DNA of 64,000 bases from Streptomyces sp. NBC_00457 (GTDB taxonomy: Bacteria > Actinomycetota > Actinomycetes > Streptomycetales > Streptomycetaceae): NCBI RefSeq assembly GCF_036014015.1, contig NZ_CP107905.1, positions 9,114,001 through 9,178,000 on the forward strand, in the 5' to 3' direction. This document shows, in pieces, positions 17,258 to 24,927 of the stretch (positions are counted from its first letter, which is position 1; each line of letters starts with the position of its first letter). Under the pieces are notes generated by a model. It was not told the origin of the DNA. It ran no database searches and saw only the letters and a list, made by a program, of their open reading frames with translations. A program made the translations under genes and the position numbers.

Positions 17258-17494
17258 CTACGGCGTGCCCCCGCTGCTGTGCGCGATACAGGCGACATCG
17301 ATACGGTCGGCCAGCTTGGCCAGCTCGATCGTCAGCGCCGCCACCGTGTCCTCGTCCAGTTCCTCCTGCCCGGCCTCGACGAGGTGCAGCCATCGCGCAC
17401 CCACCGTCCGCAACAACTTGCTGACGTCGGCGGCAGCCACCTGCAGGGTCCCGCGGTCGTCGACGATCAGAGGCAGAGTCACTTCGCGGTTCAC
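17258..17494 (-). CDS. DUF6213-like small protein
   Basis: A 78-aa acidic protein beginning (GTG) NREVTLPLIVDDRG. It appears to hold a short beta region followed by a helix (DEDTVAALTIELAKLADRI). No ribosome site precedes the GTG, but a TACGAT hexamer lies 7 bases upstream, fitting a leaderless mRNA. A 30-residue longer frame exists but crosses this promoter. I recall a homologous small gene next to rppA in other Streptomyces; the function is unknown. Confidence 0.7.
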   Translation of the reverse strand: MNREVTLPLIVDDRGTLQVAAADVSKLLRTVGARWLHLVEAGQEELDEDTVAALTIELAKLADRIDVACIAHSSGGTP

Positions 17495-17501
17495 AAAGGG
17501 G

Positions 17502-17507
17502 ATCGTA
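17502..17507 (-). promoter_or_regulatory. -10 element of a likely leaderless promoter (DUF6213-like gene)
   Basis: TACGAT on the minus strand ends 7 bases before the GTG at 17494; no ribosome-binding site is present. Confidence 0.4.
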
Positions 17508-17519
17508 GCCGCGGAACCC

Positions 17520-18905
17520 TCACGCTCCGTGCCATACGGTCGTGATGTTGCAGAACTCGCGGATTCCGTGCCCGGACAGCTCACGCCCGTACCCGGACCG
17601 CTTCACTCCGCCGAACGGGAACGCCGGGTGGGACGCCGTCATCCCGTTGACGTAGACGCCACCCGCCTCCAGGTCCCGTGCGAACCGTTCGACCTCGACC
17701 CCGTCGCGCGTCCAGACGTTGGAACTCAGCCCGAACGGCGAGTCGTTGGCGATGAGCACCGCCTCGGCCAGGTCGCCCGCGCGATACACCGTGGCCACCG
17801 GGCCGAACGCCTCCTCGCGGTGGATCCGCATCTCGCGGGTGATTCCGGTGAGGACGGTCGGCGGGTACCACCAGCCGGCCTGCCCGGGACGTTCGCCGCC
17901 GCACAGCACGGCCGCTCCGCCGCGCACCGCGTCGTCCACCAGCTCCTCCAGGTCCGCCCGGCCCTGCTCGCTGGCCAGCGGCCCGACCTCGGTCTCCTCC
18001 TCCAGCGGGTCACCGACCGTGAGCGCCTGCATGCCGGCGACGAACCGCTCGGCGAACGCGTCGTACACATCGGCGTGCACGATGAACCGCTTGGCGGCGA
18101 TGCAGGACTGGCCGTTGTTCTGCACCCGTGCGGTGACGGCGACTTGGGCGGCCCGGTCGACGTCGGCGGAGGGCATGACGATGTACGGGTCGCTGCCGCC
18201 CAGCTCCAGCACCGTCTTTTTCACCATCTCCCCGGCGACGGACGCCACCGCGCGGCCGGCGGGCTCGCTGCCGGTGAGGGTGGCCGCCCGGACACGCTCG
18301 TCGCGCAGGATGTCCTCTACCGCGCCGGAGCCGATGAGGAGGGTCTGGAAGCAACCCTCGGGGAAGCCGGCGCGGTGGAACAGGTCCTCGAGGTAGAGGG
18401 CGGTCTGCGGGACGTTCGAGGCGTGTTTGAGGAGGCCGACGTTGCCCGCCATCAGCGCGGGCGCGGCGAAGCGGACGACCTGCCAGAGCGGGAAGTTCCA
18501 CGGCATGACCGCGAGCACCGGGCCCAGCGGCCGGTAGCGGACGAGGACGCGGGAGGCGCCGGAGTCCCGCACGTCGGCGTCGGCGGGTTCCTCGTCGGCG
18601 AGGAGCTCCGCCGCGTGGTCGGCGTACCAGCGCATCGCCTTGGCGCACTTCGCGGCCTCCGCGCGGGCCTGCTTGACCGGCTTGCCCATCTCGGTGGTCA
18701 TGACGCGGCCGATGTCCTGCTGGTCCTCCTCGAGGAGATCGGCGGCCCGGCGCAGCAGCAGGGCGCGCTCGGCGAAGCCGGTCGCCCGGTAGGTGCGGAA
18801 CGTGGCTTCGGCGAGCTGGAGCCTGCGTTCCAGCTCTTCGGCGCCCATGGCCTCGTACGTCTTGAGCGTCTCGCCGTTCGCCGGGTTCACCGTCGCGATG
18901 GGCAT
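17520..18905 (-). CDS. NAD(P)-dependent aldehyde dehydrogenase, succinate-semialdehyde type
   Basis: A 461-aa aldehyde dehydrogenase. The cofactor region has MPWNFPLWQVVRF, the general-base Glu is in VLELGGSDPYIV and the catalytic Cys in NNGQSCIAAKRF. The start MPIATVNPANGETLKTYEAM, behind AGGAGGT, is typical of the GabD/SSADH subgroup. The frame extends far upstream without a ribosome site; that part is rejected. Substrate assignment is from subgroup resemblance only. Confidence 0.9.
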   Translation of the reverse strand: MPIATVNPANGETLKTYEAMGAEELERRLQLAEATFRTYRATGFAERALLLRRAADLLEEDQQDIGRVMTTEMGKPVKQARAEAAKCAKAMRWYADHAAELLADEEPADADVRDSGASRVLVRYRPLGPVLAVMPWNFPLWQVVRFAAPALMAGNVGLLKHASNVPQTALYLEDLFHRAGFPEGCFQTLLIGSGAVEDILRDERVRAATLTGSEPAGRAVASVAGEMVKKTVLELGGSDPYIVMPSADVDRAAQVAVTARVQNNGQSCIAAKRFIVHADVYDAFAERFVAGMQALTVGDPLEEETEVGPLASEQGRADLEELVDDAVRGGAAVLCGGERPGQAGWWYPPTVLTGITREMRIHREEAFGPVATVYRAGDLAEAVLIANDSPFGLSSNVWTRDGVEVERFARDLEAGGVYVNGMTASHPAFPFGGVKRSGYGRELSGHGIREFCNITTVWHGA

Positions 18906-18979
18906 GGCTGACCTCCTGAGGGCGGCTTTGGTTAGACCTTCCCGCGCGGTGTGGGGGACCGCAACGCGTAGGCCGCTGT

Positions 18980-19438
18980 TCAGCCCGAGTGCTCCGCCAG
19001 CCGGTCGAGAAACGCGGTCTGCGCCTTCACGATCACGCCGCGGGCGCGGTCGAGCCCGAACCACTCCACCCGGTCCAGCTCGGGGAACTCCCGCGTCTGC
19101 CCGGACTTCGGTGGCCACTCCATCCGGAAGGTGCCGGGGACGACGGCAGCCGGGTCCAGGTCGGCCTCCACCGCCCATACGGTGACGATCTTGCCGCCGG
19201 TCTGCCGGACCTCGCCGAGGTCGATCGCCTCACCGTCCGGCGGCGGCAGCCCCAGCTCCTCCTGGAACTCACGGCGGGCGGCGTCCCAGGCGGGCTCGCC
19301 AGGTTCGTACTCGCCCTTGGGCACGGTCCACGCCCCTTCGTCACGGCGCGCGAAGAACGGGCCGCCCATATGCCCGAGCAACACCTCCATGCCCTGGTCC
19401 GTGTGCCGGAACAACAGCAGGCCGGCGCTCGTCCTCAC
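18980..19438 (-). CDS. NUDIX hydrolase
   Basis: A 152-aa protein with a complete Nudix box (GEYEPGEPAWDAARREFQEELG split across residues about 45-66), the fold cleaving nucleoside diphosphates linked to another group. GTG start at 19438, overlapping the ligB stop (GTGA), so translation is coupled. Small Nudix proteins beside DNA ligase genes are common in actinobacteria and may sanitise nucleotides or remove adenylated side products (inference). Confidence 0.9.
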   Translation of the reverse strand: MRTSAGLLLFRHTDQGMEVLLGHMGGPFFARRDEGAWTVPKGEYEPGEPAWDAARREFQEELGLPPPDGEAIDLGEVRQTGGKIVTVWAVEADLDPAAVVPGTFRMEWPPKSGQTREFPELDRVEWFGLDRARGVIVKAQTAFLDRLAEHSG

Positions 19439-20973
19439 GGCGTCACCTCGGGATGTGCGGCCAGCAGCGTCTCCACCGTGTCGGCCTCCTCCGGCCGCTT
19501 GTCCTCGCGGTAGCGGACCACGCGGGCGAAGCGGAGGGTGACGCCGGCCGGGTAGCGGGTGGACTTCTGCAGACCGTCGTAGGCGATCTCGACGACGAGT
19601 TCCGGGCGTACGGTCACGCCCCAGCCGTTGTCCTCGACGGCCAGCTCCTGGAGGCGCTCGGTCTGCCAGGTCAGCATCGCGTCGGTCATGCCCTTGAAGG
19701 TCTTGCCGAGCATGGCGAAGGAGCCGTCGGGAGCCAGCGCGCCCAGGTGGAGGTTGGAGAGCTTGCCGGTGCGGCGGCCGTGGCCCCACTCGGCGGCCAG
19801 GACGACGAGGTCGAGCGTGTGCACCGGTTTGACCTTCAGCCAGGACGCGCCGCGCCGGCCCGCGCTGTAGGGGGCGTCGAGGGCCTTGGCGACGATGCCC
19901 TCGTGGCCGCGTTTCAGGGTCTCGGCGAGGAAGGCGTCCGCCGCGTCGATGTCGTCGGGTCCCTCGACGAGCGTCCGGCGCACCCGCATCGGCTCGGGCA
20001 CCAGCCGGGCCAGCTCCGCGTGCCGGTCGGCGAACGGCAGGTCGAGCAGGTCACGGTCGCCGACGGACAGCGCGTCGAAGAAGACGGGGGAGACGGGGAC
20101 CTCCTCGGCCGCCGTCGCCACGTCCACGCGGGAGCCGACGCGCCCGGCGGTCTCCTGGAAGGAACGGGGCCGCCCGTCCGCGCCGAAGGAGATCACCTCA
20201 CCGTCCAGGATGAAGCGCCTGCCGTTCAACTCCAGGGCCGCCGAGGTCAGTTCGGGCAGCCGGTCGGTGATGTCGTCGAGGGTGCGGGTGTAGACACGTA
20301 CGGTGTCGCCGTCCCGGTGCACCTGGACGCGGATGCCGTCGAGCTTCTCCTCGACCGCGCACGCGCCGAGCTTGTCGACCGCCTCGGCCACCGAGGACGC
20401 GCTGTGCGCCAGCATCGGCAGGACCGGACGGCCGACGGTGAGCCGGAAGCGGTCCAGCGACGCCGGGCCGTCCGCGAGCAGGGCCTGGGCGACGGTCTGG
20501 AGGGACCCGGCGAGCATCACCGCCCGCCGTACGTCCGCCGCCGGCGCCCCGGTCGCCACCGCGAGGCCCTCCACCGCCACCGCCTCCAGCGCGCCCTGCC
20601 GTACCTCACCGGTGATCAGCCCGAGCAGGAACCGCTGCTCGTCCTCGGTGGCCGCGCCCATCAACTCACCCACCAGCCGGGCCCGTTCCGCCTGCGAACC
20701 GGGCCCGGACACCTTGCCCAGTTCGCTGAGCAGGGCGTCCACCTCGCGCACGCTCAGGGTCGGCTCGGCGGCCGGGGCGACCGGGCGGCTCAGCGCCTTC
20801 CAGCCGACGCCGAGCCGGCCCTGCGGAAGCCTTCCGGCCAGATACGGGATGACGATAGGCACGTCGTCCGCCTCCGCGTCCCTGAACAACTCCGCGAGCA
20901 GTGCGATCTTGCGGGACCGCGCGGAGGTGGCGGCGACCTCGCGGGAGACTTGGGCCAGGCGGGTCAGCAGCAT
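19435..20973 (-). CDS. ligB: ATP-dependent DNA ligase, LigB type
   Basis: A 512-aa ligase of the archaeal/eukaryal type found as an accessory ligase in actinobacteria. An N-terminal helical DNA-binding domain (about 1-180) is followed by the adenylation domain with the KxDG site in EEKLDGIRVQVHRDG, the motif III region RFILDGEVISF, EGIVAKAL (motif IV) and SWLKVKP (motif V), then an OB-fold domain. ATG 20973 gives the expected 512 aa; upstream ATG and GTG codons add 3 or 12 residues and no candidate has a good ribosome site. It probably acts in DNA repair alongside the NAD-dependent LigA (not in this window). Confidence 0.92.
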   Translation of the reverse strand: MLLTRLAQVSREVAATSARSRKIALLAELFRDAEADDVPIVIPYLAGRLPQGRLGVGWKALSRPVAPAAEPTLSVREVDALLSELGKVSGPGSQAERARLVGELMGAATEDEQRFLLGLITGEVRQGALEAVAVEGLAVATGAPAADVRRAVMLAGSLQTVAQALLADGPASLDRFRLTVGRPVLPMLAHSASSVAEAVDKLGACAVEEKLDGIRVQVHRDGDTVRVYTRTLDDITDRLPELTSAALELNGRRFILDGEVISFGADGRPRSFQETAGRVGSRVDVATAAEEVPVSPVFFDALSVGDRDLLDLPFADRHAELARLVPEPMRVRRTLVEGPDDIDAADAFLAETLKRGHEGIVAKALDAPYSAGRRGASWLKVKPVHTLDLVVLAAEWGHGRRTGKLSNLHLGALAPDGSFAMLGKTFKGMTDAMLTWQTERLQELAVEDNGWGVTVRPELVVEIAYDGLQKSTRYPAGVTLRFARVVRYREDKRPEEADTVETLLAAHPEVTP

Positions 20974-21030
20974 GCAGCCCATGTTGCAACGGGCTACGTC
21001 GGTATACACCCCGACAAACGGGTTGTCGTT

Positions 21031-21086
21031 CGTCTGCGGGTTTGTTGTGGCTGGTCGCGCAGTTCCCCGCGCCCCTTAGGGCGCTG
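21031..21086 (-). repeat. Streptomyces intergenic repeat (copy 5)
   Basis: Minus-strand CCCTAAGGGGCGCGGGGAAC then CTGCGCGACCAGCC and AACCCGCAGACG. The TAA is the stop codon of the neighbouring oxidoreductase gene, as in copy 3. Confidence 0.75.
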
Positions 21087-22011
21087 CATCGAGGTCGACC
21101 ATGAGCAGCTCCCCGTTGATCGTGGCGCCCGCTCGGTAGCCGCCGCTCGCCGCGTTCACGACCTGCTCGCCGAAGCCCATCGCGTTGCCCGCTGCCCATA
21201 CGCCCGGCACGGTTGTCAGGCCGGTCGGGTCGACTACCGGGTACGTCCCGAAGGGGGTCTCGTTCATCTCGGCGCCGAGCTTCTCCAGCAGGCCGGTCTG
21301 TGGGATTGCGCGCGGTGCTACGAACAGCGTCTGGCGGTCGTACGTCGAACCGTCCGCGAGTCGTATGCCCGTCAGGCGGTCGTCCTCGACCACCAGTCCC
21401 GCGACCTCGCCCGGGACGACGTGTACGCCCGCCGCGGCCAGTCTGCGCAGGTCGTCGTCCGAGAGGTCGTCCTCGGTGACCTTGTGCAGGAAGAGGGTCA
21501 CGTCCTTGGACCACTGGGAGACGATCAGGGCCTGGTGCACGCCCATCGGGCTGGTCGCCAGGACTCCGAAGGCCTGGTCGCGTACCTCCCAGCCATGGCA
21601 GTACGGGCAGTGCAGCACGTCGCGGCCGAAGCGCTCGGCGACGCCGGGGACGTCCGGCAGCTCGTCCTTGAGGCCGGTGGTGACGACGAGGCGCCGGGCG
21701 TGCACTGTCCGTCCGCTCGCGAGCTCGACCGTGAAGTCCTCGGCCTTGGTGACGTCCACGGCCGTGTCCTGGACCAGCTCGACTCCGTACCGTGCGATCT
21801 CCTCGCGGCCGATCGTGAGGAACTCGGCGGGGGACATGCCGTCGCGGGACAGGTAGCCCTGCATGTGCGCGGCGGGGGCGTTGCGTGGTTCGCCCGCGTC
21901 GACCACCAGGGTGTGGCGCCGGGCCCGGCCCAGGATGAGGGCGGCGGACAGGCCTGCCGCGCCGCCGCCGATGACGACCACTTCGTATCTGTCGCTGTAT
22001 GTCTCGGTCAT
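21076..22011 (-). CDS. Thioredoxin reductase-like NAD(P)/FAD oxidoreductase
   Basis: A 311-aa two-Rossmann flavoprotein. The FAD loop is VVIGGGAAGLSAALILGRAR; the redox motif is HCPYCHGWEV (CxxC, about residues 135-138); GVWAAGNAMGFGEQV binds FAD near the C-terminus. The FAD-proximal CPYC resembles TrxR and TrxR-like disulfide reductases of antibiotic clusters. ATG 22011 has GGAGG eight bases upstream. It is divergent from an XRE-cupin regulator; this pairing is frequent in Streptomyces. Whether it reduces thioredoxin or another thiol is not readable. Confidence 0.88.
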   Translation of the reverse strand: MTETYSDRYEVVVIGGGAAGLSAALILGRARRHTLVVDAGEPRNAPAAHMQGYLSRDGMSPAEFLTIGREEIARYGVELVQDTAVDVTKAEDFTVELASGRTVHARRLVVTTGLKDELPDVPGVAERFGRDVLHCPYCHGWEVRDQAFGVLATSPMGVHQALIVSQWSKDVTLFLHKVTEDDLSDDDLRRLAAAGVHVVPGEVAGLVVEDDRLTGIRLADGSTYDRQTLFVAPRAIPQTGLLEKLGAEMNETPFGTYPVVDPTGLTTVPGVWAAGNAMGFGEQVVNAASGGYRAGATINGELLMVDLDAAP

Positions 22012-22054
22012 GGTGACCACCTCCATGCCAGACGGTCGCGCGACCACTGCCGCA

Positions 22055-22083
22055 TTGACAAACACATTTGCCGAAACTGCAAT
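22055..22083 (+). promoter_or_regulatory. Promoter of the XRE-cupin regulator with internal palindrome
   Basis: TTGACA (22055-22060) and TGCAAT (22078-22083) are spaced by 17 bases. The ATG at 22091 lies 7 bases after the -10, so the mRNA should be leaderless. CAAACACATTTG (22059-22070), a CAAA/TTTG inverted repeat, sits between the two elements and is a candidate autoregulatory operator. Confidence 0.65.
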
Positions 22084-22090
22084 GGACTCC

Positions 22091-22675
22091 ATGAGTGACG
22101 ACGACATGGACGAGGTGCTCGCCGAGGTCGGTCCGCGGCTGCGGCGGATCCGCAAGGAGCGGGGCGCCACGCTGGCCGGGCTCTCCGAGGCGACCGGTAT
22201 CTCGGTGAGCACGCTGTCCCGGCTGGAGTCCGGGCTGCGCAAGCCCAGCCTGGAGCTGCTGCTGCCGATCGCGCGGGCGCACGAGGTGGCGCTGGACGAA
22301 CTGGTGGGTGCGCCCGCGGTGCGTGATCCCCGGGTGCGGGCCGAGCCGATCAAGAGGCACGGACGCACCTACTGGCCGCTGACCCGCCAGCCCGGGGGCC
22401 TGCAGGCCTTCAAGGTGCTGGTGCCGCAGGAGGAGGCGGAACCGGTGGAGGCGCGGACCCATGAGGGTTACGAGTGGCTGTATGTGATGTCGGGGCGGCT
22501 GCGGATGATCCTGGGCGATCACGACATCGTGCTGAACGCGGGGGAGGCCGCCGAGTTCGATACGCGGGTGCCGCACTGGTTCGGGTCGACGGGGGAGGGG
22601 CCGGTGGAGTTTCTCAGTCTGTTCGGGCCGCAGGGGGAGCGGATGCATGTGCGGGCGCGGCCGAAGCGGGCGTGA
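22091..22675 (+). CDS. XRE-family regulator with C-terminal cupin domain
   Basis: A 194-aa regulator: N-terminal HTH_3 domain (LRRIRKERGATLAGLSEATG then ISVSTLSRLESGLRKPS, about 12-60) and a cupin sensor domain (HEGYEWLYVMSGRLRMILG, VPHWFG, about 110-190). The start is set by the promoter: an in-frame ATG at 22082 overlaps the -10 hexamer, so MSDDDMDEV at 22091 is the leaderless start. It very likely controls the divergent flavoprotein gene across an 80-bp gap. The cupin ligand is unknown. Confidence 0.88.
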   Translation: MSDDDMDEVLAEVGPRLRRIRKERGATLAGLSEATGISVSTLSRLESGLRKPSLELLLPIARAHEVALDELVGAPAVRDPRVRAEPIKRHGRTYWPLTRQPGGLQAFKVLVPQEEAEPVEARTHEGYEWLYVMSGRLRMILGDHDIVLNAGEAAEFDTRVPHWFGSTGEGPVEFLSLFGPQGERMHVRARPKRA

Positions 22676-22700
22676 TGGACGCGACTGTTCCCTGATCGGC

Positions 22701-22717
22701 AAGCGACCGCTTAGTAT
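22701..22717 (+). promoter_or_regulatory. Operator and -10 upstream of the quinone reductase/acyl-CoA dehydrogenase operon
   Basis: AAGCGACCGCTT (22701-22712) is an AAGCG/CGCTT palindrome immediately followed by a TAGTAT -10 element (22712-22717). A TetR-type repressor bound here would cover the -10. No cognate regulator gene is adjacent. Confidence 0.45.
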
Positions 22718-22759
22718 GCGAGGGACCTGGTCGGACGAAGCAGTCTGTGGAGGCCCCGC

Positions 22760-23749
22760 ATGCAGGCATGGCAAGTGCACGAGATCGGTGAGCCGGGCGA
22801 GGTGATGCGGCTGGCGGACGTGGCGCGGCCGACGCCCGGCGACGGCCAGGTCCTGCTGAAGGTGCGTGCTGCCAACATCAACTTCCCGGATGCCCTGATG
22901 TGCCGGGGCCAGTACCAGGTCAAGCCGCCGCTGCCGTTCACGCCGGGCGTCGAGATCTGCGGCGAGACCGAGGACGGGCGCCGGGTGATCGCCAACCCCG
23001 CGCTGCCGTACGGCGGCTTCGCCGAGTACGCCGTCGCGGATGCGGCGGCTGTGCTGCCCGCGCCCGATTCTCTGGACGACGCCGAGGCCGCCGCGCTGCA
23101 CATCGGCTACCAGACGGGCTGGTTCGGTCTGCACCGGCGGGCCCGGCTGGAGGCCGGCGAGACGCTGCTCGTCCACGCTGCCGCAGGAGGGGTCGGCAGC
23201 GCGGCCGTGCAGCTCGGGAAGGCGGCCGGCGCCACCGTCATCGGAGTCGTGGGCGGCGCGGAAAAGGCGGCTGTCGCCCGGGAGTTGGGCTGCGATGTCG
23301 TCGTCGACCGCCGCGCGGAGGATGTCGTCGCCGCCGTGAAGGAGGCCACCGGTGGCCGGGGCGCCGACGTGATCTACGACCCGGTCGGCGGCGCGGCCTA
23401 CATCCAGTCCGCCAAGGTCGTCGCCTTCGAGGGCCGGATCGTGGTCGTCGGCTTCGCCAGCGGAACGATCCCCAGCCCGGGCCTCAACCACGCGCTGGTG
23501 AAGAACTACGCGATCCTCGGCCTGCACTGGGGCCTGTACAACACCAAGAACCCGAAGCTGGTCCAGCACTGCCACGAACAGCTGACCGAGCTGGCCGCGC
23601 GCGGCGCGATCAAGCCGCTGGTGAGCGAGCGGGTGCCGCTGGCGGGGGCCGCGGCGGCGGTGCAGCGGGTCGCCGACGGGACCACGACGGGCCGGGTCGC
23701 CGTCGTTCCCTCCCTGGAGCCCTCCCTGGAGAACGGAGCCGCCGCATGA
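22760..23749 (+). CDS. Zinc-independent quinone oxidoreductase-like medium-chain dehydrogenase
   Basis: A 329-aa MDR-superfamily enzyme: GroES-like N-domain (LLKVRAANINFPDALMCRG) and a Rossmann domain with VHAAAGGVGSAAVQLGK. The catalytic zinc ligands of alcohol dehydrogenases are missing, as in NADPH:quinone oxidoreductases and some enoyl reductases. GGAGG precedes the ATG. It is the first gene of a three-gene operon; its stop overlaps the next start (ATGA). The operon context (two acyl-CoA dehydrogenases) suggests an enoyl- or crotonyl-CoA-related step, which is inference. Confidence 0.87.
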   Translation: MQAWQVHEIGEPGEVMRLADVARPTPGDGQVLLKVRAANINFPDALMCRGQYQVKPPLPFTPGVEICGETEDGRRVIANPALPYGGFAEYAVADAAAVLPAPDSLDDAEAAALHIGYQTGWFGLHRRARLEAGETLLVHAAAGGVGSAAVQLGKAAGATVIGVVGGAEKAAVARELGCDVVVDRRAEDVVAAVKEATGGRGADVIYDPVGGAAYIQSAKVVAFEGRIVVVGFASGTIPSPGLNHALVKNYAILGLHWGLYNTKNPKLVQHCHEQLTELAARGAIKPLVSERVPLAGAAAAVQRVADGTTTGRVAVVPSLEPSLENGAAA

Positions 23750-24927
23750 CCGACGCCGCAGAACTGCGCAGCCGCACACGGGAGTTGCTGGCCGCGCACC
23801 CGCCCACCACCACGGAACGCATCGACTTCCTCAAGGCCCGCTTCGACGCCGGACTCGCGTGGGTGCACTACCCGGAGGGCCTCGGCGGACTCGGTGCGCC
23901 GCGCTCCCTCCAGGCCGTCGTGGACGCCGAGTTGGAGGCGGCGGGCGCCCCCGACAACGACCCGCGGCGCATCGGCATCGGCCTCGGGATGGCGGCGCCG
24001 ACCATCCTGAAGTACGGCACCGAGGAGCAGAAGCAGCAGTTCCTCAGGCCGCTGTGGGTGGGCGAGGAGGTCTGGTGCCAGCTGTTCAGCGAGCCGGGCG
24101 CCGGATCCGACCTGGCCGCGCTCGGCACGCGAGCCGTCAGGGAAGGCGATGACTGGGTCGTCAACGGGCAGAAGGTGTGGACCTCCAGCGCCCATCTCGC
24201 CCGCTGGGCCATCCTCATCGCCCGCACCGACCCGGACCTGCCCAAGCACGCGGGCATCACGTACTTCATCTGTGACATGACGGACCCGGGCGTCGAGGTC
24301 AGGCCGCTGCGCCAGATCACCGGCGAGGCCGAGTTCAACGAGGTGTTCCTCACCGACGTCCGCATCCCGGACGCGCACCGCCTCGGCGCGGTCGGCGACG
24401 GCTGGAAGGTCGCGCAGACGACGCTGATGAACGAGCGCGTCTCGATCGGCGGCATGCGCATCCCGCGCGAGGGCGGCATGATCGGGCCGATCGCGCAGAC
24501 CTGGCGCGAACGCCCCGAACTGCGCACCCATGACCTCCACCAGCGCCTGTTGAAGCTCTGGGTCGAGGCCGAGGTCGCCCGCCTCACCGGCGAACGCCTG
24601 CGCCAGCAGCTCGTCGCGGGCCAGCCCGGCTACGAGGGCTCCGGCATGAAGCTGTCCTTCGCCCGCCTCAACCAGGAGATCAGCGGCCTGGAGGTCGAAC
24701 TCCTCGGCGAGGAAGGCCTGTTGTACGACGACTGGACCATGCGCCGCCCGGAACTGGTCGACTTCACCGGCCGCGACGCCGGCTACCGCTATCTCCGCTC
24801 CAAGGGCAACAGCATCGAGGGCGGGACCAGCGAGGTCCTGCTGAACATCGTCGCCGAGCGCGTCCTGGGCCTGCCCGCGGAGCCGCGCACCGACAAGGAC
24901 GTCGCGTGGAAGGACCTGGCCCGATGA
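23746..24927 (+). CDS. Acyl-CoA dehydrogenase, catalytic-Glu subunit of a probable heteromer
   Basis: A 393-aa acyl-CoA dehydrogenase-fold protein with LFSEPGAGSDLAAL, NGQKVWTSSAHLA and, at the C-terminus, NSIEGGTSEVLLNIVAERV, where the Glu aligns with the usual catalytic base. ATGA overlap with the upstream gene and again with the downstream acyl-CoA dehydrogenase. Adjacent unequal pairs in actinobacteria (FadE26-27, FadE28-29) form alpha2beta2 enzymes for branched or sterol-side-chain acyl-CoAs; this pair resembles that arrangement. The substrate is unknown. Confidence 0.88.
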   Translation: MTDAAELRSRTRELLAAHPPTTTERIDFLKARFDAGLAWVHYPEGLGGLGAPRSLQAVVDAELEAAGAPDNDPRRIGIGLGMAAPTILKYGTEEQKQQFLRPLWVGEEVWCQLFSEPGAGSDLAALGTRAVREGDDWVVNGQKVWTSSAHLARWAILIARTDPDLPKHAGITYFICDMTDPGVEVRPLRQITGEAEFNEVFLTDVRIPDAHRLGAVGDGWKVAQTTLMNERVSIGGMRIPREGGMIGPIAQTWRERPELRTHDLHQRLLKLWVEAEVARLTGERLRQQLVAGQPGYEGSGMKLSFARLNQEISGLEVELLGEEGLLYDDWTMRRPELVDFTGRDAGYRYLRSKGNSIEGGTSEVLLNIVAERVLGLPAEPRTDKDVAWKDLAR

